From assembly GCF_009659535.1 (NCBI RefSeq), contig NZ_VJZZ01000013.1, positions 1 through 64,000 of the forward strand: 64,000 nt of DNA. Reading direction: 5' to 3'. Below are positions 8,352-16,877 of the stretch, piece after piece (within the stretch, counting starts at the first letter, position 1; each line of letters opens with the position of its first letter). The DNA is from Aggregicoccus sp. 17bor-14 (GTDB lineage: Bacteria > Myxococcota > Myxococcia > Myxococcales > Myxococcaceae). Position numbers and translations under genes: made by a program. The notes under the pieces are model-generated. The model was not told the DNA's origin. It saw only the letters and a program-made list of their open reading frames with translations, and made no database searches.

Positions 8352-9479
8352 TCAGTAGGGGTAGTGCCACAGCGACCACGCCATCGCCATCGTCGCGAGG
8401 GCCATGCCGCCCCACAGCCCCCAGCGGCTGCACAGGCGCGCTCGCGCGTGGCGCGCGGGGGCGCCCTCCGGGTCCTCGCGCAGCTCGGCCTCCAGCCGCG
8501 GGGCGACGAGCCGCGGGAAGGCCACGCCGTAGGTCCAGCCCATCAGCCCGAGGAAGCCCGCGTACACCGCCGCGAGCGCCAGGCGCGGCCAGTGCAGGTG
8601 CACCGCCAGCATCGTGAGCAGCACGAAGGCCGTGCACAGCGCAGCTCCGAACGCGGAGAGGCGGCGCACCCCGCGGCGCTCTCCCTCGTCGCGCGCCGCA
8701 TTCAGCGCCTGCCTGCGCCCGAAGAACACGCCGGCGAGCCCGCCCGCGAGCCCCAGCAGCGCGCCGCCCAGCGCCGCGCCGCTCAGCTTCGCGCCGGCTG
8801 CCTTGAGCCCGAGGCCCGCCGCGACCCCGCCCCCGGGCCCCGCGATGGGCAGCGCCGCGAGCACCCCCGCGCTGAAGCGCGCGTCCGGCGCCGTGCGGCC
8901 CAGCAGCTCACCGAAGCGCTCGAGCAGCCCCGCGCGCAGCCGCGCCCGCGCCCGGCTGAGGCGCTGGCGCACCGCCTCCTCGCTCAGCTCCAGCAGCGCC
9001 GCCACCTGCGCCACGCTGCGCCCCTCGCGGTAGAACAGCGTCACCAGCTCGCGCGCCTCCTCCGGCAGCGTGTCGAGCACCTCGAGCAGCAGCCGCCGCT
9101 CCTCCGCCTGCAGCGCCGCCTCGCCCGGGTGCGGCTTCGGGTCCGCGAGCGAGGCCACCAGCGCCTCGCGCGTGGCCTCGTCCTCGAGCAACTGCGGCGC
9201 GCGCGTGCGGGTGCTCACGTAGGTGCGCGCCCGGTGCCGCGTGAGCTGCTTCAGCCAGGGCAGGAAGGAGTCCGGGCTGCGCAGCCGCGGCAGCCCCCGC
9301 CACGCCGCGAGGAACACGTCCTGCGCCAGGTCCTCGCTCGCCGCCACGTCGCGCACCAGCGTGAGGCACAGCGCGCACACGAGCCCCTGGTAGCGGCCCA
9401 CCAACCGGCCATACGCGCCGCGGTCTCCTCCCGCGGCGGCGAGCACGTCCGGGTCTGCTGCAAGCGCGAGCGTGGTCAT
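8352..9479 (-). CDS. ECF sigma factor with C-terminal membrane domain
   Basis: The protein has 375 residues. Region 2 spans about 20-90 (GRLVGRYQGLVCALCL, SEDLAQDVFLAAWRGL) and region 4 about 130-185 (LDTLPEEARELVTLFY, SVAQVAALLELSEEAVRQRL), the sigma-70 ECF pattern. Instead of ending near residue 190, it continues with four predicted membrane helices near 233-255, 275-295, 300-322 and 353-371. This could tether or sequester the sigma factor at the membrane in place of a separate anti-sigma protein; no anti-sigma gene is adjacent. The ATG at 9479 lies four bases after the hydrolase stop, so the two are cotranscribed from the element at 10363-10401. Autoregulation through that element is an inference. 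Confidence 0.85.
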   Translation of the reverse strand: MTTLALAADPDVLAAAGGDRGAYGRLVGRYQGLVCALCLTLVRDVAASEDLAQDVFLAAWRGLPRLRSPDSFLPWLKQLTRHRARTYVSTRTRAPQLLEDEATREALVASLADPKPHPGEAALQAEERRLLLEVLDTLPEEARELVTLFYREGRSVAQVAALLELSEEAVRQRLSRARARLRAGLLERFGELLGRTAPDARFSAGVLAALPIAGPGGGVAAGLGLKAAGAKLSGAALGGALLGLAGGLAGVFFGRRQALNAARDEGERRGVRRLSAFGAALCTAFVLLTMLAVHLHWPRLALAAVYAGFLGLMGWTYGVAFPRLVAPRLEAELREDPEGAPARHARARLCSRWGLWGGMALATMAMAWSLWHYPY

Positions 9480-9483
9480 GGGG

Positions 9484-10341
9484 CTAGTGCTCCGCCTTCT
9501 TCAGGAACGCGTCGAGCTGGGCGTAGAAGAAGTCCGGGCGATCGTACATCACGAAGTGCCGCGAGCCCTCGGCCAGCACCGTGCGGGCCTGCGGCGCCGC
9601 CTTCACCTGCGCGCTGTAGAGCGCGAGCGTCGCGTCCGCGGGGAGCATCGGGTTGGAGGAGCCCACCAGCAGCACCGGCACCTTCACCTTCGCGAGCCCC
9701 GGGCGCAGGTCCGTGGTGAGCATCGTGGCCATGGCCTCGGCCACCGTCTTCGGGTCGCTCTTCGCGCTCCAGTCCCCCAGCTGCTTCGCCGCCTGCGGGT
9801 CGGTCACCATCTGCGCGAGCGAGGCGCGCGTGCGCTCGGCGTAGGCCTCCGCGCTCATCCCCGAGATGGCCGCACGCATCTGCGCGGCCGGCGCCTGCAT
9901 GGCCTCCGCCGTGGCCGCCGGGTTCTGCAGCGCGGGCATGAAGGGCACGCCATCCAGCGCGAGCACGCCCCCGAGCAGGTCCGGCGCTTCTTCCGCCACC
10001 CAGAAGCCGAGGAAGCCGCCGAGGCTGTGGCCCACCAGCACCGGGCGCTTCAGCCCCTTCTCCCTCACGTACTGGATGAGCCCGTCGCGCACCGCCTGCA
10101 GCGAGGGGCTCGCGGACGCGGGCACGCCGCCGAAGCCCGCGAGGCTCACCACGTGCACCTCGTGCTGCGCGGAGAGCCGCTTCGCCGTCGCCTCCCACAC
10201 CTGGCCGGGACAGGAGAGCCCGGGGACCAGCAGCACCGGGCGGCCCTTGCCCTGCACCTGGACTTCGAAGGGACGCGGCGCAGCGGGAGGCGCGGCGGGC
10301 GTGGCGGCGAGCAGGCCGGCGAGCATCAGGGGCAGGAGCAT
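9484..10341 (-). CDS. Exported alpha/beta hydrolase
   Basis: The protein has 285 residues with a signal peptide (MLLPLMLAGLLAATPA). The alpha/beta hydrolase fold is shown by VLLVPGLSCPG (oxyanion region), GHSLGG at residues 104-109 with nucleophile Ser106, VLALDGVPF, VPVLLVGSSNPMLP with the acid region, and EGSRHFVMYDRP with the catalytic histidine. It probably acts in the periplasm on an unknown ester or amide. It is the first gene of the hydrolase-sigma-VOC-pabBC run and has the duplicated 39-bp element 21 bases upstream of its ATG. Confidence 0.85.
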   Translation of the reverse strand: MLLPLMLAGLLAATPAAPPAAPRPFEVQVQGKGRPVLLVPGLSCPGQVWEATAKRLSAQHEVHVVSLAGFGGVPASASPSLQAVRDGLIQYVREKGLKRPVLVGHSLGGFLGFWVAEEAPDLLGGVLALDGVPFMPALQNPAATAEAMQAPAAQMRAAISGMSAEAYAERTRASLAQMVTDPQAAKQLGDWSAKSDPKTVAEAMATMLTTDLRPGLAKVKVPVLLVGSSNPMLPADATLALYSAQVKAAPQARTVLAEGSRHFVMYDRPDFFYAQLDAFLKKAEH

Positions 10342-10362
10342 GGCGGAGGTCCTCTCAACTGC

Positions 10363-10401
10363 GGGTTCCTCTCCAGGTCTCGCGGGGCGCAAAAAGGTGA
10401 C
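10363..10401 (-). promoter_or_regulatory. Duplicated upstream element, copy 2 (putative promoter of the hydrolase-sigma operon)
   Basis: On the minus strand this reads GTCACCTTTTT, a short GC spacer, then CGCGAGACCTGGAG and a GGAACCC tail, ending 21 bases before the hydrolase ATG. It matches copy 1 (2345-2383) at 33 of 39 positions. Since a sigma gene is second in the operon it heads, an autoregulated ECF promoter is the most economical reading. Confidence 0.55.
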
Positions 10402-10458
10402 ATGGGGGCGTCGCTTTTTTTTCGCGCTGCCTTTCTGTCCTGTGGATTCGGAGGGCCC

Positions 10459-10483
10459 GCGACAGGGTGTCGCGGCCCTGCGC
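10459..10483. other. Hairpin in divergent intergenic region
   Basis: GGGCCCGCGACA and TGTCGCGGCCC form an inverted repeat with a three-base loop and one bulge. It lies between the hydrolase operon promoter element and the beta-barrel gene at 10606. There is no T-run, so a terminator is unlikely; an operator is possible. Confidence 0.3.
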
Positions 10484-10605
10484 CCGGGAAGACCCGGCTC
10501 CCTCGAAAAGAGTGCCTGGCGCCGCCATTGCACAAGGGCCCCGACATCACTGCGTGTGTTCGGGCCTCCGGATGGAGGAGTCGGCGCGCGCCCACGGGAG
10601 GGCAG

Positions 10606-11277
10606 ATGCACAAGAGAGTGATGCTGGCGGCAGTGCTGATGGCAGGTGGGGCAATGGCCGAGGAGCAGGCGCCTGCGGAGACCCCGCGGCGCAACGTGGT
10701 GGCGATCGACGTGGGCGGGCTGCTCCAGGAGTCCGTGTCCGTGTCCGCGGAGCGCGCCGTGCACGAACGGATCAGCCTGCGGCTGGGGCTTCGCACCGGG
10801 GTGAGCGCTCTGTGGGCGCACGTGCCGTTTGAGACCGCGAGCGACTCCAGCGGCAGCTGGAACATGAGCCACCGAAGCGTGATCCTCGCGTTCGAGCCGG
10901 GCGCACGCCTGTTCCTGACGGGCCGTGCCCTGGAGGGGCTCTGGATCGGCCCCCAGTTGGGCGTGGGCGTGCGCTGGTCTCACGAGGGCTCGAGCAGTGA
11001 CCTCAACCCTGACTACAGGACCGGGGCCGCCGGCACCTCCCTGGACCTCAGCGCGAGTGCACTGGGCGGGTACTCGGTCGTGCTCGGCCGCCGCCTCACC
11101 CTACAGGCCGCGGTGGGCGCGCGACTGGGCTACGCGCGCGCGCTCAGCGGCTGGAACGAGAGTGTCGGCATCGACCCGCAGGGGCACACCGTGCATCTGC
11201 GGACGGAGGTGCAGGGACACTTCACGCAGTGGGCCCTCCAGCCCGTCACGCAGCTCGCACTCGGCTACGCGTTCTAG
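10606..11277 (+). CDS. Outer-membrane beta-barrel-like protein
   Basis: The protein has 223 residues with a signal peptide (MHKRVMLAAVLMAGGAMA). The remainder alternates polar and hydrophobic residues in strand-length stretches (ISLRLGLRTGVSALWAHVPF, LTLQAAVGARLGYARAL, LQPVTQLALGYAF) and ends in phenylalanine, as expected for an outer-membrane barrel. The ATG at 10606 has a GGGAGGGC ribosome site just upstream. No specific transport function can be read. Its stop shares CTAG at 11274-11277 with the convergent acetyltransferase gene. Confidence 0.7.
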   Translation: MHKRVMLAAVLMAGGAMAEEQAPAETPRRNVVAIDVGGLLQESVSVSAERAVHERISLRLGLRTGVSALWAHVPFETASDSSGSWNMSHRSVILAFEPGARLFLTGRALEGLWIGPQLGVGVRWSHEGSSSDLNPDYRTGAAGTSLDLSASALGGYSVVLGRRLTLQAAVGARLGYARALSGWNESVGIDPQGHTVHLRTEVQGHFTQWALQPVTQLALGYAF

Positions 11278-11810
11278 TAGGCCTGCGCGACGAGCAGCTT
11301 CTTCAGCCGCAGCAGGTAGCTCTCGCGCGCGCCGAGCAGCCGCGGCCCCACGCGCGCCTCCTGCACGAAGCCCTCGCGCGTCCAGAAGCGCAGGGCCTTC
11401 GCATTCTGCTCCGCCACCGCAAGGCGCAGCAGGTGCCCGCCGCTGCGGCGCACGTGGAGCTCGAAGGCCTGGGCGAGCGCGCGGCCCCGGCCCCCACCGC
11501 GCAGCTCGGGCTCCAGCAGCAGCAGCCCCAGGTACCACTCGCCCGGGCCGGGAAAGTCGCTCAGCGCATCCATCGCTCCGCCCAGCGTGCCGTCCGCGCG
11601 GAACAGCCCCCACAGGTGCTTCTGCGCCTCGGTCACCTCGGAGGGCCGCCCGCGCACCAGCTGGTCCGCCTCGTCGGGCCGCGCCGGGAGGCCGTAGACG
11701 AGCTGGTGGTAGTCGTCACAGCGCTGCAGCAGCGCCTGCAGCAGGGGCAGCTGCTCGGGGAGGAGCGGACGGGCCTCGAGGTCTTCGATGGAGGGCAGGG
11801 GCACGGACAT
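11274..11810 (-). CDS. GNAT family N-acetyltransferase
   Basis: The protein has 178 residues. The acetyl-CoA-binding motif A is visible as LLLEPELRGGGRGRALAQAF (Q/RxxGxG/A type), preceded by WYLGLLLL and followed by LRLAVAEQNAKALRFWTREGF, the usual motif B. This is the standard single-domain GNAT layout; the acceptor is unknown. The stop codon overlaps that of the convergent beta-barrel gene. Confidence 0.88.
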   Translation of the reverse strand: MSVPLPSIEDLEARPLLPEQLPLLQALLQRCDDYHQLVYGLPARPDEADQLVRGRPSEVTEAQKHLWGLFRADGTLGGAMDALSDFPGPGEWYLGLLLLEPELRGGGRGRALAQAFELHVRRSGGHLLRLAVAEQNAKALRFWTREGFVQEARVGPRLLGARESYLLRLKKLLVAQAY

Positions 11811-11903
11811 GGCGGTGCAGGTGGGCAGGGAGGCTACCCCGGTTTGATCCTCTTGCCGGCGCGCTGCTAGGGTCCGCGCGCTTTTTTCGAGGGCACCCCA
11901 CGC

Positions 11904-12770
11904 ATGGCCGCACGCTGCATCGTCCTGGACTTCGACGGCACCTTCACGCACGTGGACGCGGAGGCGCAGAGCTACACGCCGCTGTACCGCGAGCACCTCG
12001 GGTGGCTCCTGGGCGCGCACGACGCGAGCGCCAGCGCCGCCTTCCTCCAGGAGTGGGAGGCGCTCGACACGCAGATGGACGCCGAGCCCGCGCGCTACGG
12101 CTGGACGGACGCCGCGGGCCGCATCGTGGCCCCCGCGTACGCGGACCCCTACGTGAAGTCGCGCGCCATCAGCGAGCGGCTGCTGGATGCGCGCGGCATG
12201 TTCCAGGCCCCGCGTGAGCGGCTCGCGGTGCTCGACTACCTCTTCCGGCTCGGCCGGCGCGCGGTGCTCCCGCACTTCCGCCCGGAGGCGGGCGCGGCCA
12301 TCGAGGCGCTCGCCGCCACCGGCGCGCGCCTCTTCGTGGTGACCAACTCCGGCACCGAGGACGTGCGCCAGAAGATCGCCGAGAACCTGCGCGGCGCCGC
12401 ACGCCACCTGGACGTGCGCGGGGACGCGAAGAAGTACGTGCTGTGCGAGCCGCAGGAGGCCTGGGCGGGCCCCGCCTCCGTGCCCGCCGAGGTGCGCGTG
12501 GCCGGGCTCGACCGCCCCGTGTTCCTGCACCGCCCGCGCTACCTCGAGGTGCTGCGCAGCATCTGGGCCGAGTGCGGCGTGGGCCCCGAGCAGACCCTGG
12601 TGTGCGGCGACATCTTCGAGCTCGACCTCGCCCTGCCCGCGGCGCTCGGCGCCACCGTGCGCCTCATCACCCGCCCCAACACCCCGCGCTTCGAGCAGGC
12701 GGCCGTGGCGGCGCTGCCCCGCGGCCAGGTGGTGGGCGCGCTCACCGAGCTCGTCGCGCTCGCGGCCTAG
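11904..12770 (+). CDS. HAD superfamily hydrolase
   Basis: The protein has 288 residues. Motif I is VLDFDGTFT near residues 7-15 (nucleophile Asp9, acid Asp11), motif II is LFVVTNSGTEDV, and motif IV is VCGDIFELD. A helical cap of about 100 residues lies between motifs I and II. The substrate is unknown; the architecture suits a phosphatase. The gene ends three bases before the convergent PhoD gene. Confidence 0.85.
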   Translation: MAARCIVLDFDGTFTHVDAEAQSYTPLYREHLGWLLGAHDASASAAFLQEWEALDTQMDAEPARYGWTDAAGRIVAPAYADPYVKSRAISERLLDARGMFQAPRERLAVLDYLFRLGRRAVLPHFRPEAGAAIEALAATGARLFVVTNSGTEDVRQKIAENLRGAARHLDVRGDAKKYVLCEPQEAWAGPASVPAEVRVAGLDRPVFLHRPRYLEVLRSIWAECGVGPEQTLVCGDIFELDLALPAALGATVRLITRPNTPRFEQAAVAALPRGQVVGALTELVALAA

Positions 12771-12773
12771 CCG

Positions 12774-14318
12774 TTACAGCGGGCCGCTCTCGAACACCGC
12801 GCGCGGAGCGCCTCCGCGCCCGGCCGCGAGCAGCCTCAGGCTCACCCGGGCCTGCGCCGGCTCGCGCAGGTCCACCTCCACCAGGCCGAAGTTGAGCCCG
12901 CCGTAGGGGTTGCGCCCGCGCGCGGCCGCGCCCGGCAGGGGATCCACCCGCACCCGCACGGGCCGCGCTCCGCCGTCCACGCGCAGCAGCCGGTGCACGT
13001 GCGGCGCACTGCGCGCCACCAGCGGGCCGAGCAGCTCGCGCGGCGCGTTGGTCAGCGCGCTGGAGGTGAGCTGGTAGCTGGGCGGCGCGTCCGGCCAGCG
13101 CAGCGCGAGCGCCGAGCCGACGTGCACGTCGCCGCTCAGGAGCACGAGCCGCTGGCGCGGGTGGGCGCGCTGGTGCGCATGCAGCAGGCGCAGCAGCGCG
13201 TCGCGCTCGCGCACGAAGTGCCGGTGGCTCCAGCGGTCCGCGCCCTCGTTGGGCTTGGTGCGCGCCACGCGGCCGATGAGCGTGGCGGCCCAGCGCGGCA
13301 GGAACACGGGAGGGACGCCTGCGACCACGAAGAGCGCGGGGGCGGAGGCGCGCGCGGCGAGCCAGCGCGCGAGCGCGGAGAGCTGCCTGGGCGCGAGCAC
13401 GCGGCCTCCGCCCTCCTCTCCCTCGCGCTCCACGCGGCGCCCCGTGCGCAGGTCCAGCACGAAGAGCCCCACCGGGCCCCAGTCGAAGGCGTAGTGCAGC
13501 GAGCCCGAGGCGCGCGCGCTCCCCACGCGCGAGCCCTGGTAGTCGCGGTACGCCGCGAGCGCCCCCTGCCGCACGCTGCGCCACCCGGGCCCCGCGTGTG
13601 CCGGGTCCGAGCCCCAGTTGTTCACCACGTCGTGGTCGTCCAGCATCGGGTAGCCGGGGAACTGCGCCTGCAGCGCCTGCAGCTCCGGCAGCGCCCAGAA
13701 CTCGCGGTAGCGCGCCTGGTAGAGCCTGCGCACCTCGGCCGCCGTGCACGCCTGCAGCCGCGCGCGGCCCGCCGGGGCGCGCGGGGCGAAGTAGGCGGGG
13801 GCATAGAGCGAGAGCCGCTCGGGCTGGTCCGCGTAGAGCTGGTCTCCCGTCCACAGCACGAAGCGCACGCCGGCGCGCGCGTAGGCCTCCTGCGCCGCAC
13901 GCAGCACCGCGCGCGCGTCCTCCCGCACGCGGCCGTGTGGGTCGAAGGGCTGGTGGCAGCTCACCAGCCCGAACGCGAGGCGCTCGGGAGGGTGCGCGTC
14001 CGGAGCCGTGTGGAAGCGGCCCTCTCCGAGCCGCTCGCCGGCGGACCCCAGCTCGAAGCTGTAGGGCGTGTCGGGCCGCAGCGCGGGCGCGCCGGGGACG
14101 TCCCCGGGGAGCGTGAAGGCGCAGGTGCCGTCGGCGCCGGGGCGTGGGGCGCAGGGCAGCGCGAGCCGCTGCGCGCGTCCGCCCTCGCGCCGCAGCAGCA
14201 GCGTGTAGGGGCCGGAGCTCGGTGCTCGAAACCACAGCCGCGCCGAGGTGGACGTCACGGCGCCCACCGCCACGGCGCGCTCCAGCGGGGAGATGGCGAA
14301 GGCCAGGGGCTGGGGCAT
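12774..14318 (-). CDS. PhoD-like alkaline phosphatase family protein
   Basis: The protein has 514 residues from the ATG at 14318. An N-terminal Fn3-like domain (SARLWFRAPSSGPYTLLLR) is followed by a PhoD metallophosphoesterase core: GLVSCHQPFD, VLWTGDQLYAD, LDDHDVVNNWG and LSGDVHVGSAL provide the metal ligands. No clear signal peptide or Tat motif is present at the chosen start, unlike typical PhoD, so it may be cytoplasmic or belong to the related family used in intracellular phosphodiester cleavage. The frame remains open upstream through a palindromic repeat (14365-14397); I treat that part as untranslated. Confidence 0.85.
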   Translation of the reverse strand: MPQPLAFAISPLERAVAVGAVTSTSARLWFRAPSSGPYTLLLRREGGRAQRLALPCAPRPGADGTCAFTLPGDVPGAPALRPDTPYSFELGSAGERLGEGRFHTAPDAHPPERLAFGLVSCHQPFDPHGRVREDARAVLRAAQEAYARAGVRFVLWTGDQLYADQPERLSLYAPAYFAPRAPAGRARLQACTAAEVRRLYQARYREFWALPELQALQAQFPGYPMLDDHDVVNNWGSDPAHAGPGWRSVRQGALAAYRDYQGSRVGSARASGSLHYAFDWGPVGLFVLDLRTGRRVEREGEEGGGRVLAPRQLSALARWLAARASAPALFVVAGVPPVFLPRWAATLIGRVARTKPNEGADRWSHRHFVRERDALLRLLHAHQRAHPRQRLVLLSGDVHVGSALALRWPDAPPSYQLTSSALTNAPRELLGPLVARSAPHVHRLLRVDGGARPVRVRVDPLPGAAARGRNPYGGLNFGLVEVDLREPAQARVSLRLLAAGRGGAPRAVFESGPL

Positions 14319-14364
14319 CGGCGTGGGCGCTCCTCGGCACGGGGACACGGCCGGGAGCCCGGCA

Positions 14365-14397
14365 CCCTCACCCCGACCCTCTCCCAGGGGGAGAGGG
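14365..14397. repeat. Short palindromic repeat, copy 2
   Basis: CCCTCACCCCGACC, CTCTCCC and GGGGGAGAGGG form the same palindrome as the other five copies. It sits upstream of the PhoD-like gene, between it and the Hpt gene. Confidence 0.85.
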
Positions 14398-14532
14398 AGG
14401 ACTCGGGGACTCTGTGTCCTCCGCACGGCGCGCGGGAGTCACCGCCTCCTCGCCCGCTTCCCGGCCGGTAGGGCGCCCTCGCACCCGCCTCGGGACTGGC
14501 GCCCCGCCCCCGAGCGGCCATGATGGCGGCCC

Positions 14533-14898
14533 ATGAGCGAGCCCGACCTCAGCGCCGAACCCATCCTCGACGCGGGCGTCATCGCCCGCCTCCACGCGCT
14601 CGAGGAGGGCGACGACCGCCTCGTCGCCGAGCTCGTCGCCGAGTTCCTCGCCCGCACCCCCGAGCGCTTCGCGCGCATGCGCACCCTGCTCGGCGCCGGC
14701 AACGTCCCGGAGCTCGAGCGCGAGGCCCACAGCTTCAACGGCAGCTGCGGCGCGCTGGGCATCACCCGCATGCGCCTGCGCGCCCTCGCCCTCGAGCATC
14801 ACCTGCACACGCAGGGGCTCGGGGGCGCCGAGGCGCTGATGGGCCAGCTGGAGGCCGCGTTCCAGGAGGCCCTGCCCCTGCTGAGCGCGGAGCTCTAG
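14533..14898 (+). CDS. Histidine phosphotransfer (Hpt) domain protein
   Basis: The protein has 121 residues and is a stand-alone Hpt helical bundle. The motif [16 protein letters not shown] at about 62-77 matches the family pattern HxxKGSSxxLG; His66 is the expected phosphorylated residue, with Asn in place of Lys. It would shuttle phosphoryl groups between a hybrid kinase and a response regulator. No cognate kinase is adjacent. The stop shares CTAG (14895-14898) with cysK. Confidence 0.87.
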   Translation: MSEPDLSAEPILDAGVIARLHALEEGDDRLVAELVAEFLARTPERFARMRTLLGAGNVPELEREAHSFNGSCGALGITRMRLRALALEHHLHTQGLGGAEALMGQLEAAFQEALPLLSAEL

Positions 14899-15809
14899 AA
14901 CAGGTTCTCGATGGAGAGGTAGCGCTCGCCCGTGTCGTAGCTGAAGGTGAGCACGCGGCTGCCGTCGGCGATCTCCGGCAGCTTCTGGCTCACCGCCGCG
15001 AGGCTCGCGCCCGAGGAGATGCCCACGAACATCCCCTCCTCGCGCGCCGAGCGCCGCGTGAACTCGTAGGCCTGCTCCTCGGCCACCTGGATGGTCCCGT
15101 CCAGCGCCTGCGTGTGCAGGTTCTTCGGGATGAAGCCCGCGCCGATGCCCTGGATGGGGTGCGGCCCCGGCGCCCCGCCGCTGATGACCGGGCTCTTCAC
15201 CGGCTCCACCGCGAACACCTTCAGCTTCGGGAAGCGCGCCTTGAGCACCTCGGCGCACGCGGTGATGTGGCCGCCGGTGCCCACGCCGGTGATGAGGTAG
15301 TCGAGCCCCTCGGGGAAGTCCTTGAGGATCTCCTGCGCCGTGGTGCGCACGTGCACCTCGATGTTCGCCGGGTTCTCGAACTGCTGCGGCATCCACGCGC
15401 CCTTCGTGCTCGCCACCAGCTCCTGCGCCCGCGCGATGGCGCCCTTCATGCCCTGCGCGCGCGGGGTGAGCTCGAACTTCGCCCCGTACGCCGCCATCAG
15501 CCGCCGCCGCTCGATGCTCATCGAGTCCGGCATGACGAGGACGAGCGGGTAGCCCTTCACCGCCGCCACCATCGCGAGCCCGATGCCCGTGTTGCCGCTG
15601 GTGGGCTCGATGATGGTGCTGTCCTTCGTCAGCTTCCCCTCGCGCTCGGCCGCCTCGATCATGGACAGCGCGATGCGGTCCTTGATGCTGCCACCGGGGT
15701 TCATCCGCTCGCTCTTCACCCACACCTCCACGTCGCGGTGCGCGAAGAGCCGCCGCACGCGCACGTGCGGGGTGTTGCCGATGGTGTCCAGGACGCTCTG
15801 TGCCTTCAT
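14895..15809 (-). CDS. cysK: Cysteine synthase A (O-acetylserine sulfhydrylase)
   Basis: The 304-residue protein makes cysteine from O-acetylserine and sulfide in the cytoplasm using [13 protein letters not shown] places the Schiff-base lysine at residue 43; [11 protein letters not shown] is the substrate loop, [10 protein letters not shown] binds the PLP phosphate, and [12 protein letters not shown] holds the pyridine-nitrogen serine. Length is normal for CysK. It follows cysE by 16 bases on the same strand, so O-acetylserine production and use are coupled in one transcript. Confidence 0.95.
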   Translation of the reverse strand: MKAQSVLDTIGNTPHVRVRRLFAHRDVEVWVKSERMNPGGSIKDRIALSMIEAAEREGKLTKDSTIIEPTSGNTGIGLAMVAAVKGYPLVLVMPDSMSIERRRLMAAYGAKFELTPRAQGMKGAIARAQELVASTKGAWMPQQFENPANIEVHVRTTAQEILKDFPEGLDYLITGVGTGGHITACAEVLKARFPKLKVFAVEPVKSPVISGGAPGPHPIQGIGAGFIPKNLHTQALDGTIQVAEEQAYEFTRRSAREEGMFVGISSGASLAAVSQKLPEIADGSRVLTFSYDTGERYLSIENLF

Positions 15810-15825
15810 GCGCGCTTCCGCCTTT

Positions 15826-16722
15826 CTAGATGTGGAACTCGATATCCATGGTCTGGCCGTCGGAGGCGCGCACCCGCACCTCGCTCTTGCGGCTCACCAG
15901 CGAGTAGGGCGGCACGCTCGCGGTGATCCACGCGTTGCCGCCGATGACGCTGTCGTGCCCGATGACCGTCGCCCCGCCGAGGATGGTGGCGTTCGCGTAC
16001 ACCACCACCCGGTCCTCCAGGGTGGGGTGGCGCTTCTGGTCCGCCAGCGCCTTGTCCACCGTGAGCGCGCCCAGCGTGACGCCCTGGTACAGCTTCACCC
16101 CGGCGCCGATGACGCAGGTCTCCCCGATGACCACGCCCGTGCCGTGGTCGATGACGAAGCGCGGGCCGATGCGCGCGCCCGGGTGGATGTCCACGCCGGT
16201 GCGCCGGTGCGCCATCTCGGTGAGCAGCCGCGGCACCAGCGGCAGCGCGAGCGCGTGCAGCGCGTGCGCGAGCCGGTAGATGGCCACCGCGTAGAAGCCC
16301 GGGTAGGTGAGGATGACCTCGTCCACGCTGCGCGCCGCGGGGTCGCCGCGGTAGAGCGCGTCCGCGTCCTCCTGCAGCAGCGGGTAGAGCGTCCCGAGCA
16401 CCTCCTCGAAGCGCTCGGGCAGCGACGGGTCGCGCACGCCCTCCCCGCCCGCCACGTGCGCGGCGAGCAGCCCCTGCAGCTGGCGCAGCAGCCCCTGCAG
16501 CTCCGCGAGCTCGCCCTCCACGCCCGCGGCGCTGCAGTCCGGGTGCTCCGCGTAGTGCGGGAAGAGCAGCCCGAGCGCGCGCGCCGCGAGCCGCTCGCTC
16601 AGGGTGCGCACCTCCGGCGGAAAGCAGGGCCGCTGCCGCGCCCTCACCAGCTGCTCCACCAGCCGCTGCCGGGAGCTCGGGGGGGTCGCGGAGACACCAG
16701 GGAAAGGGACGCGCAGGCTCAT
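15826..16722 (-). CDS. cysE: Serine O-acetyltransferase
   Basis: The 298-residue protein acetylates serine to O-acetylserine. The N-terminal helical domain (about 1-170) precedes a left-handed beta-helix of hexapeptide repeats: [37 protein letters not shown] and VTLGAL. Catalytic His and Asp of the DIHPGA region and the IDHGTG loop are present. It has the longer EpsC/plant-like N-terminus. It is the first gene of cysE-cysK. Upstream lies about 680 bp without genes that contains inverted-repeat element A. Confidence 0.95.
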   Translation of the reverse strand: MSLRVPFPGVSATPPSSRQRLVEQLVRARQRPCFPPEVRTLSERLAARALGLLFPHYAEHPDCSAAGVEGELAELQGLLRQLQGLLAAHVAGGEGVRDPSLPERFEEVLGTLYPLLQEDADALYRGDPAARSVDEVILTYPGFYAVAIYRLAHALHALALPLVPRLLTEMAHRRTGVDIHPGARIGPRFVIDHGTGVVIGETCVIGAGVKLYQGVTLGALTVDKALADQKRHPTLEDRVVVYANATILGGATVIGHDSVIGGNAWITASVPPYSLVSRKSEVRVRASDGQTMDIEFHI

Positions 16723-16877
16723 CGCCGCACTCTGCTAACGCAGGCCCGCACTGCCCACATGGGGAAAGAGGCGGCGCCCGGTTGCTACCGCACAGGCGGG
16801 AGGAGGGCGCTCGCTCGGCCTCCTGCCGCGCTCCCCGGGGCGCTCGTGAACCGGGCGGGGATGCCAAGCGCGCGGCA

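Noticed and set aside
9487-10983. Long frame extending the alpha/beta hydrolase upstream
   Set aside because: High GC keeps the frame open by chance; the signal peptide starts at 10341 and the duplicated promoter-like element lies in the extension.
14319-14426. N-terminal extension of the PhoD-like protein through the palindromic repeat
   Set aside because: The repeat is intergenic elsewhere, and the ATG at 14318 begins just before the conserved domain; no ribosome site supports the upstream start.
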